A stretch of DNA of 64,000 bases from Acanthosepion esculentum (GCA_964036315.1 OZ038517.1:54431788-54495787), one strand, 5' to 3'; counted from the first letter of the stretch, positions 1-10,599 are shown. Translations and numbers: made by a program. Notes: a model not told the origin generated them from the sequence alone.

Positions 1-740
1 ACAATTTCGAGGCTTCCATAGAACATTGGATATTTCTTTCTTTTTTTAAAGTTGTTCGAATAGGTTTTCTTTCGACACTTGTCGACTAGATTATGATTGA
101 TTCTGAAGTAAGCAAATCACATTTTGTTTCAATGCATGCCAACGTTTTGGCAGACACAAAATTTCGCACAAAATATTAAAGGATTTACTGTTAACTTAAA
201 CTGCGTGTATTTTAGACGATTACAGATATTTGTTGTGACATTTTCTTTATTCGAACTTGATCTGTTTTAGTCATCAAAATAACCTTTTTTGCTGCTCTCT
301 GTTTACACAAAGATGAGCAGTTCCATAGAGTGCAATCTCTTTTAGGTAGGAGCTGCTAGGGATTTTAGAACTCTTTTAGGTACGATCAAAAAAAGACACA
401 TCCAGACTAATGTGCCTGTCTGTAACTATTTTTGATCGTACCTAGAGTTCCACAAGTGTGACGGTAGTTTTAAGGTGCTACGTTTTTCAGGTTTAATTCC
501 AATATAGTTAATACATTTCTTCATATTGTTTAACAAATTTGTTTTATCTGATGGCACTGCCATATCTGTGGGAAGACACTTTTGTAGTCTTCAATCACAA
601 TGTCTGGTCTATTAACTTTATTAACTTTATATGTCTATAAAGATGAATTATTATCATTATTATTTGTGTATGTTATGTTTCCTGCTTTGTATTCTGTAGA
701 GCCGTGTCCAAACTATGGTCCTTAGACCCTATAGGAGGAT
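1..740. other. AT-rich stretch without recognised gene
   Basis: No coding region or named repeat was recognised. The only structure seen is a perfect 15-bp inverted repeat (AGGTACGATCAAAAA at 378-392 and its complement at 429-443) with a 36-base loop, which may be the end pair of a small decayed element. Confidence 0.5.
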
Positions 741-742
741 TG

Positions 743-897
743 TCATTTAATTGATAGCATATTTCTTAGTATATGGGATGTTCTTAGTAGGCCGATCTTC
801 TGGGCAACTTGTATGTTGATGTGACCTGGGACACTGTTAGTAAAATTGTCCATTCCTTTTCTTACGTGGCCCAGAGCTCCGATTGCTATTGGTACAG
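743..897 (-). mobile_element. LINE reverse-transcriptase relic (C-terminal part)
   Basis: The minus strand encodes a run containing VPIAIGALGHVRKGM, then INIQVAQKIGLLRTSHILRNM. This resembles the segment near the C-terminus of non-LTR retrotransposon polymerases that reads roughly IP(V/I)VIGALG ... LQK..LLGTA.ILR..L. It is cut off upstream (towards higher coordinates) by a trinucleotide microsatellite, so only about 50 residues survive. It is a dead fragment. The clade is not assigned. Confidence 0.55.
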
Positions 898-900
898 TAT

Positions 901-928
901 AATAATAATAATAATAATAATAATGATA

Positions 929-967
<39 letters not shown>
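901..967. repeat. (AAT)n/(ATT)n microsatellite
   Basis: AAT triplets on the plus strand switch to ATT triplets about midway, making an imperfect palindrome. It abuts the RT-like relic. The apparent poly-Asn, poly-Ile and poly-Tyr reading frames here are artefacts of the repeat. Confidence 0.95.
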
Positions 968-969
<2 letters not shown>

Positions 970-1525
970 AACACTTGAGAGAAGAGTGCAATTCAAGTAA
1001 AGAAAAAGTAAAGAAAAAACGATTGATAATATTAAACAATATTTCGACATGTCTGTTTTCTTCAAATTATATTTTAAGAAATTTTCATATATAAATATAT
1101 ATAAATGTACCAAAAATGACAAGTCTTTGTTTGTCTGGTAATGAAAAACGGTTGTACTTGTAATGAACGGCACCTTGATTCGTGTGGATTTTACCAGTAC
1201 AGCTATTTTTCATTACATGACTTTTTTTTTGCCGATTTATATATTTTTATACTTGAAAAAATTTAAAATATAACCTGAAGAAGACACTCGAAATATTGTT
1301 TAACCTTGTCAAATACTGTTTTTTTTTTTTGTTTTTTCTTTTCTTTTCTTAAGTGTTGAAAAATATTTTGTTTATTATTATTATTTGAATTGTCATCAAT
1401 ATCCATAATATTCCTATTTTTCTTATCTGTATGATAAGAATGATTATATATTTTTGCGGTGGAGATATGCTTCTTAAAAAGAAACTGCCAAATTGTAGTT
1501 TCCACTTTTATGTAAGCTTTTTTAT

Positions 1526-1528
<3 letters not shown>

Positions 1529-1577
<49 letters not shown>

Positions 1578-1578
1578 G

Positions 1579-1631
<53 letters not shown>
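1529..1631. repeat. (TA)n microsatellite
   Basis: About 100 bases of alternating TA, interrupted once near 1576 by ATGTATATAA. The flanks (1000-2460) are AT-rich with poly-A/T runs and show no gene. Confidence 0.95.
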
Positions 1632-1632
<1 letters not shown>

Positions 1633-2476
1633 CCGAATCATTATATATGCGATGAGTGCACCCCCTATCCGCAAAACAATAATTTTTCAGATTGTTATTC
1701 CTGATTGACCTTTGTTAACCTTTACTGTCTCAGCTATAAAAAAAAAACAAAAAAAAAATGTTTTTCCCAGTACCTATTACCCTCCTATACAAGGGAGATA
1801 ATTATCTAATGTTTTTAAATGATGATCTCTTAAAAAAAAAAAAAAACAAAGCAAAAAACACACTGCAAAAAGTTGTTTTAAATAATTTTTCAAGTCATGT
1901 TTTACAAACATAAGGAAGAGATTAATTATTTTGATGAGACATTTTTTTATTGATTAAATTCTTTAATAAATGAATTTGATAACATCGTTAAAAACAATGT
2001 CTTCTAATAAATGAAGCCATTATAAACGCATTTCGACTTTTTCTGTTGTTGATGGTTGCATTTTAAGTTTGGAAATATTTTCTCCGTGTCAAGCAGATTA
2101 TTAAAAAAACACAAGATGATGTCCCATTTACTTTCAATATAATACCGTATTTCCCGATTCAAGAAACATTTCATAAAAAACAACGCTGATTGGTCCATGG
2201 AATGCCGAAATCATATTTGATTGGCCGTAATGAATTTTAATAATAATTAAAAATAAAAAAATAAATAAAAATATATTTGCATGCTGTGGCGTAGAGATCA
2301 AGCAAGCATTTTTTTCTTTTCTCATATTTTTTTCTTTTTTTTTTTTCTGGTGTCAAATAGAAATGTGTGACAAGAATTTTAATAAATTTATGTACATACC
2401 TATTTAAAAATTTGTCTGTGTTTTGTTTTGTTTTTCTAAGAATTTTTATAAATTCTTATTTAGAAAGCGTCTATAT

Positions 2477-3112
2477 CAGTCATTCTCAACCTTTCCTCCA
2501 TCATTGACCCCCTCGGCTTTATGTATTTCTCCATTGACCCCCTACTCCCATACAAAAAATTCATAGCCATCATAAAGCATTGATGTACAATTTCGTGACT
2601 AAATGAATGAATGATTTTTTCATTCAAAATACTAAGGGTTTTTTTTAGTCAAAATACTGTGACTAAAAAAAATACTAAGCGACACTCAAAATACTGATTT
2701 CTTATTTAGTACTAATCTACTAATTTTTTAGTATAAGTTAGTACTCTGTATAAAATTCGGTATTTTTATTAACGTTTGTAGTCATTAATAAAAAATTATT
2801 CATTTTATCCGCTTTATTAGTAGATCTACAAATTAATACTAATCATAATCATTCATTCAAAAAAAAATTTTTTTTTAGTATTTTTGTTTTTGGCAATTTA
2901 AAAAATTTTTGGAAAATACAAAAAAAAATTTTTTTTTAATGAATGATTATGATTAGTACTGACTAATTTGTGACTAAAAATTGTGCAAATTAGTCATTAG
3001 TAAAAATACCAAAACATTATTTTTTAAATTATCAGGTACTTCAATTATTTACCCCCGACTATATAATTTTTTACCCCCTAGGAGTAAATTTACCCCTGGT
3101 TGAGAACCTCTG
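2477..3112. mobile_element. Non-autonomous hAT-type element with 8-bp duplication
   Basis: The element begins CAGTCATTCTCAACC and ends GGTTGAGAACCTCTG, so the ends are imperfect terminal inverted repeats. An identical 8-base duplication, GTCTATAT, flanks it at 2469-2476 and 3113-3120. Eight-base target duplications and CAG-type ends with a TTCTCAACC block are typical of hAT transposons. The interior is AT-rich, has no transposase frame and contains internal inverted segments (2690-2990), so it is a MITE-like derivative. Confidence 0.8.
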
Positions 3113-3214
3113 GTCTATATTGTGATTTTCGCGGTTTTATGTGTGCGTGTGTTCAATGTATGACATTCAAAAAGAAAGAATACTTTTGTTTTCAGAGTAG
3201 AACGTGAAAAAATA

Positions 3215-3412
3215 CAGACGTCCCTCGATTAATGCGAATTTGATTAATGCGTTTTCAATTAATGCGCTAAAATTTTTATATACCAAAATTCGATTACTGC
3301 ATACATAAATACTCGATTAGTGCGGTAAAACATTCTTCAGATTAAGCATAATAATTGATTTTTTTTTATAATTACCGATGTACACATTAGCCGCGCTAAT
3401 CGAGGGATTGCT
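3215..3412. mobile_element. Tigger/pogo-like MITE
   Basis: The left end reads CAGACGTCCCTCGATTAATG after a TA. The right end is a near inverse copy, CGCGCTAATCGAGGGATTGC, before TATA. Short degenerate repeats of the GATTA(A/G)TGCG type run inside. TA target sites and CAG...TCCCTCGATTAA-like ends fit pogo/Tigger derivatives. There is no transposase. Confidence 0.6.
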
Positions 3413-3419
3413 ATATATT

Positions 3420-3940
3420 GGGACATTATTGATAAGTACATTTATTAGGATGTTCTGGAATGAAGTGTAGTGAAAAGATATTGTAGTGCGTGAATAGATG
3501 AAGCAACACTCAGTGTCACAGCAGATCCTCAAAGAAGTTAGGTGTATCAGCGGTTTGGCGTAAGGGAAAAGGTCCAGGCCGGGAGTAGAGATCCGTGATT
3601 CCCTCGATGTCAGTGATATGTGAACAGATGATCGATCCAGCTGTTCCTGGAAGAACCGTATGACAGAGAGATATAAAAAGACCTGCCTAAGAGAGAACAG
3701 TGTCTCTTAGATCTTCATCAGAATGCAGAGTCCATGTTCGGAGAGGCTATCGCGGCCACGAACCCACCGGCCGACGATAACTGACGAAGTCCGGTGTTGT
3801 ATAAAATGAAATTTTACGTACGAGAGATTAAGTCGAAAGGTCACATTAATTTGCAGGACGATACAATTCAAAATAAGTTCCTTTAAGACTAAAAAAAAAA
3901 AGAAATCATTCATTCATCCTTTCTTTCTGACTTACTTGCT
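3420..3940. other. Unique-looking stretch, no gene recognised
   Basis: Mixed-composition sequence between the Tigger-like MITE and a TCTA microsatellite. Only short spurious frames are present, and no domain, splice pattern or repeat family was recognised. Confidence 0.4.
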
Positions 3941-3943
3941 TTC

Positions 3944-4093
3944 TCAATTCATATCTATCTTTCTATCAATCTGTCTATCTTCATCTGTTCATATCTATCT
4001 ATCAATCTATCTATCTTCATCTGTTCATATCTATCTATCTATCAATCTATCTTCATCTGTTCATATCTATCTATCTATCTATATATATCTATA

Positions 4094-4145
<52 letters not shown>
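3944..4145. repeat. TCTA-rich minisatellite grading into (TA)n
   Basis: Units built on CATCTGTTCATATCTATC alternate with TCTA tetranucleotides and then pass into about 60 bases of TA. The same unit makes up the larger array at 5.7-6.6 kb. Confidence 0.9.
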
Positions 4146-4146
<1 letters not shown>

Positions 4147-4249
4147 CAATGAATCATTCATGCAAAAAGTAAATTAGTAACGTTAATGATATAAAATGGC
4201 GAAATCCCTTCGCTAACAAAATTTTAAAGATGCATTAACCTACTAATCA

Positions 4250-4370
4250 CGAGATGAATGTTATGATCCTTGTTTTGTTTTGTTTTTTAATTATAAACTG
4301 TATTTGATCTTCCTTAAATACGCAAGTACTTTCGACTGTACATTCAGTCATCTTCAGGCATGGAAATTAT
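4250..4370. repeat. Dispersed repeat, copy with hammerhead-like motif
   Basis: The head (GATGAATGTTATGATCCTTG) is repeated at about 4640. On the minus strand 4321-4363 reads CTGAAGA, T, GACTG, a 6-base loop, CAGTC, GAA, then the palindrome AGTACT. This is a hammerhead-like layout with one extra base before stem II. Confidence 0.55.
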
Positions 4371-4713
4371 TTTGTTTCTGGTAAAATTCAGGTAGCATCC
4401 GAGATGAAAAATATAATGCGAATCGAAATATGTTTTTTTGAAATGTGTTATTGATAACGGATACAAATGTGTGGAGCGTTCAGTCGGAACGCTAAGGTTG
4501 ATTTTTAAAAAAAAATTAAGTGAGTGCGTTTTTTAGTAATATGGCAATTTGAGATATTTTTATTGTAGGAGTTTATCAGTCAATATGGCATGAATTAATA
4601 GTTCAATAAATAGAGTAATGTCTCAGTTGTTATCTCTCGATGAATGTTATGATCCTTGTTTTTTTAAATTATAAACTGTATAAGGTCTTTCTTAAATACG
4701 AAAATATATATAT

Positions 4714-4769
4714 TGTCATCTACAGACAGACTGTTTCGCTGTATCACAGCTCATCAGTGTGGCTAGACA
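4714..4769 (-). ncRNA. Type I hammerhead ribozyme candidate (canonical core)
   Basis: Minus strand, 5' to 3': TGTC, TAGCC, ACA, then CTGATGA, stem II GCTGT-GAT-ACAGC, GAAAC, AGTCT, GTC, then TGT, AGAT, GACA. Stem I is formed by TGTC/GACA and ACA/TGT around an internal loop. Stem II is 5 bp and stem III is a short AC/GT pair. The base before the predicted cleavage site is C, after the complement of 4725. All conserved core positions (CUGANGA, GAA, UH) are present. Such motifs are known from Penelope-like elements and retrozymes. Folding and activity are inferred by eye only. Confidence 0.6.
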
Positions 4770-4895
4770 TCCGATTGCTTCAAGCCAGGATCGAAACACG
4801 ACTGATTCGGCAACATCGACGAACGGTTGAAAGAAAGGCTAATTTTGACGTACTTATTCTGTGAATAAACCCGCCAATGACTGACAGTGCCCAAT
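4714..4895. repeat. Hammerhead-bearing repeat, copy A
   Basis: This block is repeated at 5005-5185 with moderate divergence. Shared landmarks are the ribozyme-like motif, a segment reading CCAGGATCGAAAC, and the end reading CGCCAATGACTGACAGTGC. The two copies are 291 bases apart in direct orientation, which resembles a retrozyme or PLE with direct repeats that each carry a ribozyme. Confidence 0.65.
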
Positions 4896-5004
4896 TCAGG
4901 GAAGAGGAAGAGCCTTGTTATGTTAGTAGTAATAGTCATTTACAAATTCGCACTTATCTGCCAAGAGTGCACAACCGAATTAAGTTTTTCGTGCGCGTAT
5001 ATAT

Positions 5005-5185
5005 TGTCATCCACAGACAGATTGTTTCGCTGTATCACAGTTCATCAATGTAACTAGACCAGGATCGAAACCTGACTGATTCGACAACAGTCGGATATTT
5101 CCCCCCCTAAACACGGTTGAACGAAAGGCGAATTTTGACGTACTTATTCTATGAATAAACACGCCAATGACTGACAGTGCTCAGT
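5005..5185. repeat. Hammerhead-bearing repeat, copy B (decayed ribozyme)
   Basis: Direct repeat of 4714-4895. Its ribozyme region (5005-5060, minus) reads TTGATGA instead of CTGATGA and has lost the first stem II pair, so it should be inactive. Stem I (GTC/GAC, ACA/TGT), GAAAC and GTC are kept. Confidence 0.65.
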
Positions 5186-5261
5186 TATACATATTTATCT
5201 TTCTTCGTCCGTTCTTATCTATCTATGTATCTATATATTTATATATATAAATCATGGACTC

Positions 5262-5680
5262 CCCCGGCGTTGATCGGCGCGGGCTGTTGTGACGCGCCTA
5301 CCGGGGACCCCTTTACGACGTATGAGGGTCAGACACCTCAGTTCCTAGGAACTGACAGCCAGACAGCTTGCACATGTGATTTGATTATAGTGGTGAAAGT
5401 TTTGTACAGAACCAACCACACTTTTTGACGAGTCGAATACAGAGACCTGGTGCGCCGTGTGCCACAAGGACCCCTCCGCAGGTTTTGAATTCAGAGTTGT
5501 CCTTCTGCCATCCAATCCTATAGATCTCAGTCTGTCTTGCTATTGGTGGAGTAATGGATAGAGGGTCTGATTGAGGAATCGGAGAGCCGAGTTCGAATTC
5601 CAGTCGAATCCATTACATTCACTTACGTGCTTAATAATACCCTTGGGAAAGGTATGAATCCTCTTCTCCCACCTGCTATG

Positions 5681-5700
<20 letters not shown>
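5262..5700 (+). mobile_element. tRNA-related SINE, composite
   Basis: A GC-richer block starts at CCCCCGGCGTTGATCGG. The section 5547-5615 has a tRNA-like layout: a GGTGGAGTAATGGATAG A-box-like part and a GAGTTCGAATTCC B-box-like part. The downstream part (ATTCACTTACGTGC, then CCCTTGGGAAAGGTATGAATCC) recurs at 22.0-22.2, 26.5-26.7 and 39.0-39.1 kb. It ends in (TA)n at 5684-5712. Confidence 0.65.
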
Positions 5701-5716
<16 letters not shown>

Positions 5717-5724
5717 CAATTCAT

Positions 5725-6216
5725 CTATCGATGTTCGTCCGTTCATATCTATCTATCTTTGCCTGTTCATATCTATCAATCTAGTTTCGTCTATACATGC
5801 TATCTATCCAACTTCCTCATTCATATCTATTTCGTCTGTTCATATCTATCTATCTATCTATCTATCTATCTGTCTTCGTCTATTCATATCTATATTCATT
5901 TGTTCATATCTATCTATATTCGTCTGTTCATATCAAACTATCTATCTGTCTGTCTGTCTTCGTCTGTTCATATCTATCTATATTCGCCTGTTCCTATCTA
6001 TCTATATTCGTCTGTTCATATCTATCTAGCTATGTGTCTGTCTGTCTGTCTGTCTTCGTCTATTCATATCTATATTCATTTGTTCATATCTATCTATATT
6101 CGTCTGTTCATATCTATCTATCTATCTATCTGTCTGTCTGTCTGTCTTCGTCTGTTCATATCTATCTATATTCGCCTGTTCATATCTATCTATATTCGCC
6201 TGTTCATATCTATCTA

Positions 6217-6303
<87 letters not shown>

Positions 6304-6368
6304 GTCTGTCTGTCTTCGTCTGTTCATATCTATCTATATTCGTCTGTTCATATCTATCTATCTATCTA

Positions 6369-6433
<65 letters not shown>

Positions 6434-6560
6434 GTCTGTCTGTCTGTCTGTCTTCGGCTATTCATATCTATCTATCTTCATCTGTTCATATCTATCTATA
6501 TTCATCTGTTCATATCTATCTATATTCATTTGTTCATATCTATCTGTCTATAGATAAACA
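5725..6560. repeat. TTCATATCTATC minisatellite with CT and TA blocks
   Basis: About 830 bases of a roughly 22-base unit (C/TTGTTCATATCTATCTATATTCG) mixed with TCTA, TCTG, CT and TA tracts. Two long plus-strand frames, rich in Ile, Tyr, Leu and Ser, exist only because the repeat lacks stop codons. They are not genes. Confidence 0.95.
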
Positions 6561-6599
6561 AGGTAAGTGGTATGCTCATTAGTATTGTAGCTTAGTTAT

Positions 6600-7099
6600 T
6601 TAAAGGGAGTTGGAAAGTGTTGTATTCCATGCTAATAGGAAATATATACCTGAAAAACAAGGTGGATAAAATAAGTAAAGGTTTATTGTAAAAACCAGAA
6701 CAATAAGAATAAAGGTAACAGTTATGAACAAGGTTGTCACAAGGCAATCCAGTAGTGAGTACTACTATTGGAAGGTCGGTAGTTATCGCGTAAGTCTGAG
6801 TCATACTCAACAGATCACAGCTAATAATATTTACCAACCTCCCCACGGGGTAGCATGTGACACAAGGCCGAATTTAATGTGGGGAAATCCGAGCCCGTAG
6901 GCTCGCCAAATGTCCCCCCGTAAACCCCGCATAAACAGGTTCTGGTCTGTCTACCTCCCCGGACGAGACTCTGCTCTTCGACATAGCCTCGTCTGGGGAT
7001 AGCTAGTCTCTGTAGTCCCTTGATTTACAGCTACTTATAGGTAGTTAGTACCTATAGTGTAGTCACTCATGGGGGTGACAGGTTATTCCATTACATCAG
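6600..7099. other. Uncharacterised stretch
   Basis: A short minus-strand frame at 6592-6846 shows no recognisable domain. The 6880-7080 part is less AT-rich and may be part of an old repeat, but no family could be assigned. Confidence 0.35.
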
Positions 7100-7116
7100 A
7101 AAGTCATAGTGTTACA

Positions 7117-7252
7117 GTAATTTTCTAAGCGCGACTTAGATGTGGCACAAAGCCGAAAGTATGGGGCACCCAGTGAGGATCGAACTCACTACTCAATCGT
7201 AATTGTTCTTGTAAGACAAGCTTACTAACCATTACTCCACGCCGAGACGCCC
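7117..7252 (-). mobile_element. tRNA-derived SINE with 17-bp target duplication
   Basis: The 17-base direct repeat AAAGTCATAGTGTTACA lies on both sides (7100-7116 and 7253-7269). The minus strand starts with a tRNA-like head: GTGGAGTAATGGTTAGTAAG is A-box-like and GAGTTCGATCCTCAC is B-box-like, followed by a short body. Target duplications of this length indicate LINE-type reverse transcription in trans. Confidence 0.75.
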
Positions 7253-7372
7253 AAAGTCATAGTGTTACATGACACAACTCGCAAACACGTTACTTTGATA
7301 ACTGAAATCTACAATTTAAAGTCTTCATCGCGTTGCATATCTACCAGATTTAGCACAATTTGCTTCAGTTAA

Positions 7373-7613
7373 CCCTTTGAGCCCTACGTTCTTGAACAAT
7401 TTTAACTCTTCTGCCTGAGCTCCTGAGTCAAAATTCCCAAATAATTGGTATGTAGTGTTTCACGGAAGATTTTAAAATAGTTACAAGTGTTTACCCACTG
7501 TTCAACTGGTGGCTGGGCATTAAGTCATTTTTCTCTACCACTGTTCAACCGGTGGCTGGGTTTAACGTCATTTTTTTCTACCACCGGTAAAGCGGTGGTC
7601 AAGGCTCAAAGGT
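7373..7613. mobile_element. piggyBac-type MITE (TTAA flanked)
   Basis: The element starts CCCTTTGAGCC and ends GGCTCAAAGGT, matching inversely at 10 of 11 positions. It lies between TTAA at 7369-7372 and TTAA at 7614-7617. TTAA targets and CCCTTT ends are the piggyBac signature. The interior carries short repeated hairpins around CCACTGTTCAAC(T/C)GGTGG. No transposase is present. Confidence 0.75.
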
Positions 7614-7634
7614 TTAATGTAACTGTATTTATCT

Positions 7635-7790
7635 GGTCATAGATTGCAATGTGCCAAATGTCATTGACAACTTAATTACGTCAAAGCCGGAAGTCATCAA
7701 GATGGAATTCGAAAACTTCCGGAATGTTGGCGTAAAGCCATGGAAAGACAAGGAAAATATTTTGATGATGAATAAACCCGAGCGGGTGTG
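7635..7790 (+). pseudogene. mariner-like transposase C-terminal relic
   Basis: One plus-strand frame reads IRKLPECWRKAMERQGKYFD and then a stop. This matches the usual C-terminal pattern of mariner transposases (G(I/M).KLPERW...I...G.Y). No catalytic region is visible nearby. Confidence 0.4.
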
Positions 7791-7924
7791 TTGGAATCTT
7801 CTCAACCCGACCAAGACTTAAAAAAATCTGTTTGGTCAGAATTTGGCAACTAGGTCGGGACAAGAACACCACTTCGTATATGTACAAGAAGTCATGATTA
7901 ATTCTTCTTCTTTTCATCGTGTTC

Positions 7925-8245
7925 CTTCGGGATGTTAGCGATCATGGCACTCCACAATTTCTCATTTTTTGTAGGTCTTACTAAAGTTTCTCTTTTTTGC
8001 AATCTCTTCTAATCCCATTACAAAGACTTGTTAGGTTGGTGATGCGCTGTTTTCTTCTGTGGGTGTCATATTTTCTAAGCCCTCTTTCCTCATTATGTAC
8101 CCTAAAAATTTCAACTGTTTCTTCTTGATGGTAAGTATAAGTGTCATTTTTGGTTCCATTTTCTCTCAAATTTCGTCGTTGCTTGCATGTTCAGTCGATC
8201 GTATACTTGGCATCTTTCTATAGAACCACATTTCCGTTGAGGAAT
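7925..8245 (-). pseudogene. LINE reverse-transcriptase 3' end relic
   Basis: Minus-strand frames contain RVHNEERGLRKYDTH, then RRKQRITNLTSLCNGI. This corresponds to the LINE C-terminal pattern (I)MRKEGLENLTLTG...GKRSRGRQR.TYLTSL. It lies directly 3' (minus sense) of the tandemly amplified segment at 8261-9345, so it is the natural end of the same element. Frameshifts break it. Confidence 0.65.
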
Positions 8246-8260
8246 GATATTACAGTTCAG

Positions 8261-9345
8261 TCTCTTCTTCATCTGCGAGGAAATTGTCCAGCATTCACTG
8301 CCATATATGAGGACTGATATTACGTAACAGTTCAGTATTCTTTTCTTTGTTTCTGTTGCTTCAAGTCTCTTCTTCATCTGTGAGGAGATTGTCCAGCATT
8401 CACTGCCATATAGGAGGACTGATATTACGTAACAGTTCAGTACTCTTTTCTTTGTTTCTGTTGCTTCAAGTCTCTACTTCATCTGTGAGGAGATTGTCCA
8501 GCATTCACTGCCATATAGGAGGACTGATATTACGTAACAGTTCAGTACTCTTTTCTTTGTTTCTGTTGCTTCAAGTCTCTTCTTCATCTGTAAGGAGATT
8601 GTCCAGTATTCACTGCCATATAGGACGACTGATATTACGTAACAGTTCAGTACTCTTTTCTTTGTTTCTGTTGCTTCAAGTCTCTACTTCATCTGTGAGG
8701 AGATTGTCGAGTATTCACTGCCATATAGGAGGACTGATATTACGTAACAGTTCAGTACTCTTTTCTTTGTTTCTGTTGCTTCAAGTCTCTACTTCATCTG
8801 TGAGGAGATTGTCCAGCATTCACTGCCATATAGGAGGACTGATATTACGTAACAGTTCAGTACTCTTTTCTTTGTTTCTGTTGCTTCAAGTCTCTTCTTC
8901 ATCTGTAAGGAGATTGTCCAGTATTCACTGACATATATGAGGACTGATATTACGTCACAGTTCAGTACTCTTTTCTGTGTTTCTGTTGCTTCATGTCTCT
9001 TCTTCATCTGTGAGGAGATTGTCCAGCATTCACTGCCATAAAAGGAGACTGATATTACGTCACAGTTCAGTACTCTTTTCTTTGTTTCTGTTGCTTCAAG
9101 TCTCTTCTTCATCTGTGAGGAGATTGTCCAGTATTCACTGCCATATAGGACGACTGATATTACGTAACAGTTCAGTACTCTTTTCTTTGTTTCTGTTGCT
9201 TCAAGTCTCTTCTTCATCTGTGAGGAGATTGTCCAGCATTCACTGCCATATAGGAGGACTGATATTGCGTAACAGTTCAGTACTCTTTTCTTTGTTTCTG
9301 TTGCTTCAAGTTTCTTTTTCATCTGTGAGGATATTGTGCATCATT
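8261..9345 (-). repeat. 105-bp tandem array derived from LINE RT coding sequence
   Basis: The unit starting TCTCTTCTTCATCTGTGAGG recurs at 8261, 8366, 8471, 8576, 8681, 8786, 8891, 8996, 9101, 9206 and 9311, exactly 105 bases apart without a single indel: ten full units plus a partial one. On the minus strand each unit encodes 35 residues containing NCYVISVLLYGSECWTI and MKKRLEATETKKR. This is the LINE polymerase segment after the RT domain (usual form ..KCYVWSVLLYGCE.WT....EKRLEA.E). Because 105 is a multiple of three, frames stay open on both strands. The plus-strand frames are shadows. Confidence 0.9.
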
Positions 9346-9384
9346 CACAAATAATTTACAAAGAAAGTAGAAGTTATTCTAACG

Positions 9385-9818
9385 CAGTGGTTTTCAACCT
9401 TTTTGCTGGAGCGGAACCACAAGGAAACATTCCAGTGGCTCGAAGAACACCTGCAATAAATGAATTGTCTTATGCAAAAAAAAAAAAGCTTTCAATTATT
9501 AAACTAAAACAAAAATACTCATCTTCAGATTTATTTACAAAAAAATACAAAGACAAACTGTAAAAATATTGTATACGTCCATATGCAATTTGAATCTTGC
9601 TTCTACGGTTATTACACATGTATTAAAACAACTTCAGTTTAAATGGATTGGATTTATTTTCATTAAAAATTCAATGAGAAACTTGAGCCTGATGTTTCTT
9701 GCACAGATCTTTAATATTGGGTCGTGTCAATCATAGTACTTGTGTAACTTCTTGCGGAACCCCTGGGCTTTACTGGCGGAACGCTGGGGTTCCGCGGGAC
9801 CCTGGTTGAAAACCACTG
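9385..9818. mobile_element. Non-autonomous hAT element, perfect TIR and TSD
   Basis: The ends CAGTGGTTTTCAACC and GGTTGAAAACCACTG are perfect 15-bp inverted repeats. The 8-bp duplication TTCTAACG lies at 9377-9384 and 9819-9826. Subterminal GC-rich blocks (GGAACCCCTGGG / CTGGGGTTCC) are typical of hAT MITEs. Length is 434 bp. The one frame across it is not a transposase. Confidence 0.9.
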
Positions 9819-9849
9819 TTCTAACGCATAACTTAGATATAAATTTGAA

Positions 9850-10480
9850 CCTGTTTAGCAGCTGAAAATTTTTCTTATTTCTCAAAGTTCCCAAAAGAAG
9901 CTTTCGAAAGCTGATTTACAAAGAAAAAAAATTGAAGGGCTGGTATAAAACAGTTATCCATTTGATCTTGTGTTGTATGAGGCAAATATCACAAGAAAAG
10001 AATCTAAAGGGCTAAATTCTTTGCTTGCTTTATCGACGCCATCTAAGGAATATGCTTAACGGTTAAAGGCTTATGGCTGACGGAGAAAAATAACCAGATA
10101 AAAATACGAAGACGAAAGGTAGGCTTTCAAATAAACGCTTTATTTTTTCCCCCATTTTTGTATTATTATTAGTAGTAGTAGTATTAGTAGTACTGGTAGT
10201 AGTAACAGTAGTAGTAGTAGTAGTATTTCTTCTCTACCCTAAGGTCAGAACGCGGTTACTGATGCATTATGAGATACTAAACCAACAAAACCTTCACAAC
10301 TTTCTCGACTAGCAACAGCGTCTCACCCGCTGTTTTCCGCTTTTCTACCGACCACGCCCTGTACAAATTCAATCTAACCCCTGCATCCCACCACCCGATT
10401 ATATTATCCAGTTCATTTTTATCGTTTTATCTTTAGCCGCGTTCAAACAAAATCCTAAGAACATAATTACCGAATTAAAC
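9850..10480. repeat. (TAG)n microsatellite within unassigned sequence
   Basis: The only structure recognised is a TAG/TAC triplet tract at about 10160-10225. The rest of this stretch shows no gene. Confidence 0.6.
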
Positions 10481-10599
10481 TATTACAGGGTGACGAGAGT
10501 CGGACACTCTGTGAGGAACGAATTCACGACGATAGTGAATGGTGGTAAGACACTGTATTGATGACTATGACTCTCAACATTGGTGTTCTTATGAATTTA

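Noticed and set aside
5759..6582. Two overlapping plus-strand frames of more than 260 codons
   Set aside because: Both are the TTCATATCTATC/TA minisatellite read in different frames. The composition is almost only Ile, Tyr, Leu and Ser, with no domain.
8261..9345. CRISPR-like array
   Set aside because: Regular spacing, but no unique spacers (units are contiguous copies), and the window is clearly eukaryotic.
8347..9354. Plus-strand Leu/Ser/Val-rich repetitive frames
   Set aside because: They are the antisense of the LINE-derived 105-bp array. The minus strand carries the recognisable LINE peptide.
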